From Stenogyne calaminthoides (taxonomy: Eukaryota; Streptophyta; Magnoliopsida; Lamiales; Lamiaceae): a stretch of 64,000 nucleotides of DNA. The position numbers were made by a program, and so were the translations under genes. The notes beneath the pieces were generated by a model. That model was not told the DNA's origin. It ran no database searches and saw only the letters and a list, made by a program, of their open reading frames with translations. The DNA lies in assembly GCA_037126765.1 (NCBI GenBank), contig JBBCBC010000016.1:16790728-16854727 (forward strand). Direction: 5' to 3'. Shown here piece by piece: positions 56,701 through 64,000 of the stretch. Positions within the stretch are counted from its first letter, which is position 1; every line of letters starts with the position of its first letter.

Positions 56701-58044
56701 GCAGGATGTAGGATAGGAATTTTTGTACCATTTTTTTTTTTTTTTAGATGAACAGCTTGTACGAACACGACCCTTCTTTGAAATCTGGGTTTGGTTTTTG
56801 ATGAACAGTTAGTGTTCCATCCGAATTGAATTTTTTATTTTTTGGGTCCTAACGAATTTCCATTAAATTATCGTTAGATGTTTTTCCATGAGCAATGTCC
56901 AATTGTTTTGAATATGTAGATTTTACGCCTACGCAGGAGAGCAAGTAATTATTGAAGGATGAATGAACAATCAATGAAAAACATAAAAAACAAACGAATT
57001 TGTTTTTTCGGTCGGTCCCGGAATGACTACGTGCAAGATATCTGTTTCGGTAGGATCTTTACTATCTTTTTCCTATCTATTTTCGTGTCCTTTTTTTTTG
57101 GGGTTGTCCCCTATTTATAACAATTCTGAGAATAAAGATGAAAACCCAAACCCTTCTAAATAATTAGTGGAATACAAGATATATTAAATCTTCGTCCGAA
57201 TCTACAACAGATATGCAAGATCTTCTGTTTTCATAATAAATATCGGGAATATCTACGTTGATCCACTTTCCTTGCTTGTCTTCGTTTTGACACACCTGCC
57301 GACCTCACCTACGGAAAGACCTTGAGGAGGTCGCTTGGATTTAGGCTGACTCGACTCGTCTTAAATCCTTCATTGGTGACCTCGGGGAGGTTTGCTACCT
57401 GGTGAGCTCGACTCATCTCCTTCATTGATCGCTACCAGGTAGCCCTACGGGGCCGACCTCGGCTCCTTATACCTTACTGCTATACCATGGTTGCCATGTC
57501 ATCAATATTCCTCATATGGTCGTTGCCGATTATTATGGCTACAATAGAGTGCTTCACAATGTATGCTTCGAATACGAATGAGCTCTGGAGTTGCTTTGAT
57601 TCCCCGCAACCTTGGTTGTGAACAAGGCCTTGGTATTTATAGACAACTCTCTAAGAGTCTACTCTTGAAAAACTATCCGTTGGAAAGACAGTTTCAAGGG
57701 TTTCCTCTTTTGGTTATTGAAGCCATTTATTGCAGGGTTTGAACACTCTTGCATGTATTAGGAAATATCACGACACGTAGTCAATCACCAACTTCGCCCG
57801 GGAGATATCAAACGACATTTCTTTAGAGATATGTCGCTTTCAGTGTCAGTATAGTACGTTGTTGTCGTCTCCTCATTGGTTGAAATCTTCCTTTGAACAG
57901 AGACAAACAAAACGGCTCTATTTTAGTCAACCACACTGAACTGATATGTTCCTTAATGTTCACGAATGTATAACATTCTATTTGTTTGTACTAAGAATGA
58001 ACAAAACACTATTCAACTCAAAGTAACTTGTTCAGGGTCTTTTG
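56701..58044. other. Unassigned sequence, partly LTR-like on the minus strand
   Basis: The minus strand has CTATAAATAC near 57636-57645 in a context like the Alpha LTR promoter region. A 10-bp inverted repeat GCTACCTGGT / ACCAGGTAGC is at 57394-57403 and 57434-57443. Text at 57885-58035 (CTTCCTTTGAACA, TAGTCAACCACAC, AACAAAACA-TATTCAACTCA) recurs at 58144-58320. No LTR end could be fixed. Confidence 0.4.
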
Positions 58045-59691
58045 TGTTGGGATATTTTAGTTTTGATGAATTATCTTAAAACATTATCAACTCAGATATT
58101 AAGATGCATGTTGTTGAGGGGGAAACGAGAGCCGAGGGGAACTCTTCCTTTGAACATTGAATGACAGATCAAATGAGTAAAGATGAGTTTTAGTCAACCA
58201 CACCGTAAAATCAAGAGAAGAAAAGCTTTTAACGATCGAAGATCACCGATAACATTTTTTGTCACCAAAAGATCGTAAGAGAAGGTTGAACAAAACATAT
58301 TCAACTCAGATCGATATAAAGATTTGTTCAGATCGACGCGATTGAGAGGGTAAAGTAAAGATAAAACCTAATGAACCTTCGATGCTATCCTCGAAGTTGT
58401 TGATCTCGAAGATATGCTGATCCTTCGAGCCGACGATCAGCAAAGAAGAAATCAGATACCTTTTTAACTCAAGGTCGATGTCTTTCAGAGAATCAACTTT
58501 CGTGATTCTCCTCGACGAAGGTCCGGCCAAGAGAACAAATGAAGGCTCGAGTCCTTTCATAGAAAGGTTCAGATGAAAAATAAGACCAAAGATTTCAAGA
58601 CACCGAGGGGAGATCCCTATGGTTCCAAGGAGGAATCGAGGAATATATAGTTGAATCGGTGGCGTGGACCAATGAGAGGAAGGCAACCATTTTTGGAAAT
58701 ATACTTGAGAACTTCACGAGAGAATAGTATGGATTTGAATGTGATTCTCTCAAGCGGTAACATTCAAATCCACACTATAAATACAAGTTCTTCCTTCATT
58801 ATCGATGTGGAAGTGAAAATCGAAATGAGAAGATAAAGGCGATCTTCAAGAGCCAAAGAGAGTTAAGCTTTCCCACCCTAGAACACAAATTCATAGATAT
58901 ACAAATATATTCAAAAGGTGTTAGAACTACAACCTAAGCCTACCCACGATGTATCTAAGCTTAAGAGATTTTCTCAACCTTAAGCATTGATTTAAACCAT
59001 TATAAGGAAAATCTCACCATAGTTGGAGACAACACCAAATCCAAACCCCATGGTGAAGTGAAGGTAGTTGTTAGGCAAAATCCCGTGGGGTGATAAGTCT
59101 GGATTGGAGATGTGAACTCGTTAAACATTAGGCAATCCGTGGAGGGTGATAAGTCCTCCGTTGAAGGAATTTCTAGAGAGAGGATGTGGATGTAGGACCG
59201 GTTGAGAACCACTATATATTCATTGTTGTTGCTTTATTTTCTTATATTGTCAAATACGATTCAATTATAAGCAAACACAACACATGAGCTTAAAACATAA
59301 AAAAATTGGAAACATCCTCGCCGACTTTTTTTATATGCATCTGAATCAATTGTTTAAACCCCGACGCGCAAAATGGGTTTTTTTCGACTTTCAATTGGGA
59401 CCATCATTTTGGGTCAAGAAAAACAAGAGGATCTTTTGGTCTTCCAGGATCTTTTAGTCTTGAGGACTCTTTTTCTTCGAGGACGATCTTGAATATTTTA
59501 CGGGAACATCCGAGTCCCGGATGAAATCACAATAAACTTATTTCTACGATCTATATTTCTTGTTACTATAAAGATACTTACGAAGTCTTTAATATTTATT
59601 GAAACGATCATATACTACCAAGATGTCACGATATATGTCATCTTCGGTTTTGAGATCTAATCAAAATCTTTATTAAATTCATCTCCCAACA
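58045..59691 (+). repeat. Epsilon LTR-like block
   Basis: It begins TGTTGGGATATTTTAGTTTTGATGA, resembling the Alpha LTR start, and ends TCTCCCAACA, giving TGTTGGGA/TCCCAACA-type inverted ends. A TATAAATA box is at 58776-58783. GTGGATGTAGGACCGGTTGAGAACCACTA at about 59180-59215 is shared in pattern with Alpha LTRs. The right end meets Beta-3 gag homology exactly. No duplication is seen (ttttg versus acgct), so it is not a simple solo LTR. Confidence 0.5.
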
Positions 59692-60063
59692 ACGCTTATC
59701 ATCATTAGCACGTGAGATAAAATTTTCCTTCTTTTTTAATTAAGAAACAAATCTCTCATCAACCATAAATCTCGAATGAGATTCAAGTTCAAAGAGATCC
59801 TTCAGATTTCGAGCATCTACAAGGGACCTATTTTCTCATAAAAATATCTCGTCGAGTCATCTTAGAACAACATCACACATCGAGTCCGGGAAGCATCCTT
59901 TTGATGCTTCTTAAAATTAAAACGTGGCTAAATTCGGGAACCACATAAGAGAATCGAGATTGGCTTTGTCTTTAACACGTCAATATTTTTCTTAGCACCA
60001 AACACATATTTCAGTCCGGAAAAATTAAATCCAATTTATTTGTTTCCAAATCATATCTCAATT
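59692..60063 (-). pseudogene. Beta-3 gag remnant
   Basis: It aligns at the DNA level with the Beta-1 gag: the CATCACTTCATAAATCTC-like block at 59757, TTCAAAGAGATCCTTCAGAT at 59790, and GGAAGCATCC(T)TTTGATGCTTCTT at 59898. No continuous reading frame is left. Confidence 0.75.
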
Positions 60064-61388
60064 AAAGTTATACATTTCAATCAAGAAATAAAATAAAATG
60101 GGAATTAAACACATAATCTATATGATCAATATTAAAGAAGAAAAATAAATTTCAACCAACGCAAGAAAATAAAATAAAATGGGAATTAAACACATAATTC
60201 CTATGATCATATTCAAAGAATCAAAATAAAACACGCTTTTCTTTTGTGTTTATTTTATCTCCATTATTCACATACTCAACGCGCCATCGGAGATGCATTT
60301 ATATCGAATATAAATTGTAATGATTTAGGATCCACATTCTTATTACCATATGCTTTCGATTCTTAGAATAATAAAAGAGTCTACAAAACCCGAAAATTGA
60401 ACTCTAGTTGATTGAACCCGGTTCAATCGGATGACTTCTAACTTCGTTTTCTTTGTTTTGCTTGGTGAAACAAAGTTAAGATGATTCTAACCATCCGGCG
60501 GCATTCGTGTCATTTATAAAAGTCCTGTTGAATATAGATTTGAGCAAAAGACTTTGATCTTAAATAACCATTGTAAAAACACCCAAATTTCAGCAGCAGC
60601 AAACTGTGCAGAACAGTCCCAAAACGAAACAGGCATGTGGGGCGTGCAGGCGAGTCGCCGCCGCCGCTAGGCGCGTGTGGGCGACTCGCCGCTGCTGCCT
60701 ATACATAAGAGCGTATGTAAGGGACCCGTGACGTATCGTCTCGAAATATATCAAAACCGACGGTCATGGGTCAAAATCCAGATGGCGGCGCGTCGCACAC
60801 AACACGAAACAAAACAGGACACAACGCCACGACTAGGATCGATTCGACAATGCACCACCGAAGATGAAGGTTGGCACGCCGCCGTGAATCGCACCTATCT
60901 AGGGCGGATCTCAACCAACCGGTCACGAATCGAGGACGTCGCTGCCCAAAATGTGGATGCACCGTGAACGCCGCCACGAAATCATCAAGGTATGGTTGCA
61001 TCACCGCAGATCCAATCTGCATCGCTCATGCCATCGCGACATCAGGCGACCATCGCGAGTCGCAGCGTTAAGCCGCCGACTCGAGCGATGTCTCAGATGT
61101 CTCGCACGGATGAAGGAGCGGCACTAGTTCGGGAAGGTAACGGCGGAAGGAACTTCTAGAAAACCCTAATAGTGGACAGGGCAGATGATGAACCAAAACA
61201 AGGAGTGTGGTAATTAATAAACTAAAAAATTACACCAGTTAATAATAACAGGACGATGGTACACTCCCCCAAAAATTGTTCAACCGGTGCGGTCAGAATA
61301 AGATTTAATCTCACTCCAATTTATAAAATCTTATAAATCAATTAATTCAATCAAGCAATTAATAAAGAATTAAAAACTCGATACTGGC
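60064..61388 (-). other. Beta-3 leader with degraded primer site
   Basis: The leader is homologous to those of Beta-1 and Beta-2, GC-rich at 60600-61140. Next to the LTR the primer site is damaged (about 61376-61387; GATACTGGC on the plus strand where Beta-1 has GATACCAC). Frames at 60677-61071 overlap on both strands and are not called genes. Confidence 0.65.
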
Positions 61389-62898
61389 TGTTGGAATTTA
61401 TAGACGTAAACACGTAATACGTCGTAAAGCGAAATAAATAGTTCACCAACAACTAACAATTAATTGCATAATTAAATACGAAGAACGTGAAAAATTCTTA
61501 CAAAGAATTCATACATGGATTCTCAACTATGGTATCCACGTAACAGTCGTTTACTAATTTGCACAGATCTGCCAACGTTGAATCCGGCCCGAGATGAATT
61601 TGCTAGGAAAATTTAACTTAGATTTTTGGAAAATATTAACTCAATTAATGAATTAAAGAGCTCATATATATAGGAGAGACCTAGTTTATATCTTAAGCTA
61701 ACCTTTGTTAGAAAAATCCTAATAAAACAAATCTCTTAGATTTATTTCCCATATATAAAATTTCTACGGATTTAATTCCATGTCTATCAAATCTCTACGA
61801 ATTTGATTCCATGTATATCAAATCCTATAATAATAATATTCAGGGCTTTTTTTAATTAAATATTAATGTAATTCTAAATATTGAATTATAAATTAACCAT
61901 AATATGATTAAGTTAAACAATAGACAATTACTTGTCATGTTGTGAAACTGTCTATATGCCTCATATATGAAAGTGATTAGTCAAACTAACTCGGTTTTTA
62001 TTTGAACCTAGTTAATAAATCACATATTCTCAATATGAGGTATGTTGCAGAAAATGTGCAACCAGGGTTGAATTAAACATGGTTAGTTTATTTCTCATTT
62101 CATATATGAATACCGATAAGTCTTGAAAATGATGAAGTTGTTTATTCAAATAACTTAATTATATTATCTATAATCACTAATTGATAATGTATGTCACACT
62201 TAGCCACAAAGTTCGTTGACGCGGCATCTACCGATGACTTAGATCCAATTATGATGAGTAGATGAGTATTCTCTCTAAATCCACATTGAGGAATAAATCA
62301 TATTCTTGGCTCAACTACCACGCACATGCACTTTGTGATGAACCCAATCCAAGTCATATCTACCCATAGACGGGGTGCAAACGTCGGTCATAGTCAATGT
62401 TCATCACTCCACACATGTCGTGCATATTGACCAAGAAAAGAAAAAAGATCGCTTCCACCAACCGAGATACCAGAGACACATTTAGTGGAAATACATCAAA
62501 CAGTTTCTGGATGGGTATACCAATACCCTCTAAGGTATTCATAAGATCCATCATGAGATACCTAGTATCTCGTAGTAAGTGAGATCTTACTACACTCTCT
62601 AAGAGTATGATGCAGATCGCACACCAATCTCCATTGCATCATCAATATTTCATTCTTGATGATCTTTGATCAGGGTCATTTGAGAATCATGCATAAGTCA
62701 TCCGAGTTCTCACAACTACAATGACAGCAATGACTCATGGAAACACTTGTATGAATAAATGCAAACAATCAAACATAATATTTAAACAAGTGTATTGTCA
62801 TACATTAATATTAAGTGAACTATAATATTAAATCAAACTGAATATCATCGAGTATTATGTCTTTATAATATATTATCTCTAGGACACTAACACTAACA
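61389..62898 (-). repeat. Beta-3 5' LTR
   Basis: The 1510-bp LTR reads TGTTGGAATTTATAG on the plus strand at its inner end and ACACTAACACTAACA at its outer end. The TATATATA box is at 61665-61672. Slightly shorter than Beta-2 through small deletions. Confidence 0.9.
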
Positions 62899-63639
62899 AT
62901 TATGCGCTTTGTTGATTGCATAGTTTTGTTGCACTTATTGGGATTTTGTTGGTGTAAATGCTGCTCTAGCCTCTATGATCTGTTCCAGTTTGAATTAGGG
63001 CTTAACCCCTTTGTTATTTACTGCATAATTTGATTCGGGGTTTATCTTTTCTTTTGTACATGTAATGTAATTAATGGTGCTAAAAGTTAATAAGTGGCCA
63101 AAATTATGAATTAAGAGCTATTATTAAGGTGCAGAGGGGTCACCAGAATTCACTGGAAATGTTGCCCATGTATTTCATGCTAATGATTTTTGGAGGAATG
63201 AGGCACCCTCCAATATGTGCATTAATTACTCGGCTTAGTGTACACCTTTGGGCGGTACTTCTATTTCACAGGTTACTCAACTGGTGTCTTCTATTTTTAG
63301 TTTTGTGAACAGTAAATTATTGGGGCTTTTGTGAAGAATTATGTTTTCTGAAATGGGCAGAAGGCCGATGTAAGGAAACAATGAAAATTCATTTGGGGAT
63401 GAGTTTGAGAAGAGATAGTTTTGTTACTTCGTGAACAGAGGAGGCCGGAGGCGGCCGATGATCTCAAAAAGGAGCTGAATTTGTACAGGAGTGGAATTTT
63501 ATATTTTAATTTATCTGATGTAATTTTTTTATATTTTATCTGGATTTGCAATTTTCTAATGCGCGTGCAATTTATATTGCTTGTTTGTGCATTGTTTATT
63601 GTTTATGTCAAAGGGTGGGTGTGCATTTAATTTTAAATA
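62899..63639. other. Non-transposon flank, possibly intronic
   Basis: AT-rich sequence with T-rich stretches, no element homology seen. A short stretch at 63420-63490 is more GC-rich and, in the frame LLREQRRPEAADDLKKELNL, could be a small exon, but no splice sites or family support it. Confidence 0.3.
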
Positions 63640-63960
63640 GAATAATAGGATGATTAAAAAAATTGTGGTGTGGAGAATTTTTAACGGGTGTGCAAAATTG
63701 TGGTGTGTGCAGAATTAAAAAAATAAATAAAAGGGCAGATAATTTTTTTTTAAAAAAAATTGGAGAGTGCAAATTTATTTACGAGTGTGCAGAAATTTTG
63801 TGGTGTGTGCAGATATAAAAAAATTAATTAAATAAACGGACAGATAATAAAAAAAAAAAAAGCGTAAATTTTACGAGTATTTAGAATTTTAAAAATTAAT
63901 TAAATAAAAGGACAAATAATTAAAAAAAAATTGGGGATGTTCAGAAATTTTTTATAATTT
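63640..63960. repeat. Degenerate A/T-rich tandem repeats
   Basis: Units combine GTGTGCAGA, an A-run, TAATTAAATAAA and GGACAGATAAT or variants. The last motif recurs near 63733, 63838 and 63910. Confidence 0.6.
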
Positions 63961-64000
63961 GCAGAATGGTTAAGAATTTATAATTTAATATATATACGAA

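Larger units (their letters stand above)
59692..62898 (-). mobile_element. Beta-3 Ty1-copia element, 5' part
   Basis: This minus-strand element has its 5' LTR at 61389-62898, leader at 60064-61388 and a gag remnant at 59692-60063. It is truncated at 59691 by the Epsilon block. The right flank is ATTAT (62899-62903). Pol is absent. Confidence 0.85.

Noticed and set aside
58045..59691. Epsilon as a simple solo LTR.
   Set aside because: Flanking five bases differ (ttttg and acgct) and the left flank is not Beta-3 gag, so the clean solo-LTR model fails.
60677..61071. Overlapping GC-rich frames near 60.8 kb.
   Set aside because: Same situation in the Beta-3 leader; not conserved between copies.
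63421..63630. A plus frame beginning LLREQRRPEAADDLKKELNL as an exon of a real gene.
   Set aside because: Only about 25 codons look protein-like, the rest is AT-rich, and no splice sites or homologous family could be named.

Overview
The window is a heavily nested block of plant Ty1-copia LTR retrotransposons, typical of gene-poor methylated chromatin in a flowering plant. The evidence is the repeated presence of TG...CA long terminal repeats (LTRs), primer-binding sites complementary to plant initiator-Met tRNA (TGGTATCAGAGC), polypurine tracts, 5-bp target-site duplications, and gag/PR/IN/RT/RNase H fragments in copia order. No intact host gene, tRNA, rRNA or CRISPR array was recognised. 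I cannot name the species; the Gag and Pol types fit a eudicot, but that is a guess.

Working names are by LTR homology. Alpha (large SIRE/Maximus-like copia): Alpha-1 (1-4195, minus), Alpha-2 (18566-20012, plus, 3' end only), Alpha-3 (21153-35953, plus, complete, 14.8 kb, TSD ggaat) and Alpha-4 (41526-46148, minus, truncated). Beta: Beta-1 (4196-18565, minus), Beta-2 (36641-41525, plus, truncated) and Beta-3 (59692-62898, minus, truncated). Gamma: Gamma-1 (11340-17994, minus, TSD cgtga) and Gamma-2 (46149-53615, plus). Delta is one split copia pol (20013-21152 and 35954-36640, minus). Epsilon is an LTR-like block at 58045-59691.

The left 41 kb can be read as a stack of insertions. Delta is the oldest layer. 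Alpha-2 sits in its 3' end, Alpha-3 in its reverse transcriptase, and Beta-2 upstream of that. Beta-1 sits just before the polypurine tract of Alpha-2. Gamma-1 sits in the 5' LTR of Beta-1, and Alpha-1 just behind the Beta-1 pol stop. At 41525 Beta-2 is joined abruptly to Alpha-4, and Alpha-4 ends inside the 5' LTR of Gamma-2, which implies a deletion across three elements.

The most interesting part is the 5.5 kb between pol and the 3' LTR of Alpha-3. It holds an antisense reading frame (about 29377-30069), then a TATA box, a possible 5'-UTR intron ending directly at an ATG (31004/31005), and a sense extra ORF (31005 to about 34230). That ORF's middle part is a 310-residue open frame with a basic nuclear-localisation-like stretch, an acidic patch and an SP-rich tail. 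The paired LTRs of this element also differ in an odd way (CT to TC and CA to CG changes at CTG/CAG sites), which suggests consensus errors rather than mutation.

The right part (53616-58044 and 62899-64000) is not clearly transposon. It holds an eight-copy tandem array of about 66 bp, a GC-rich gene-like stretch with TGGGC motifs, and A/T-rich degenerate repeats at the window end.
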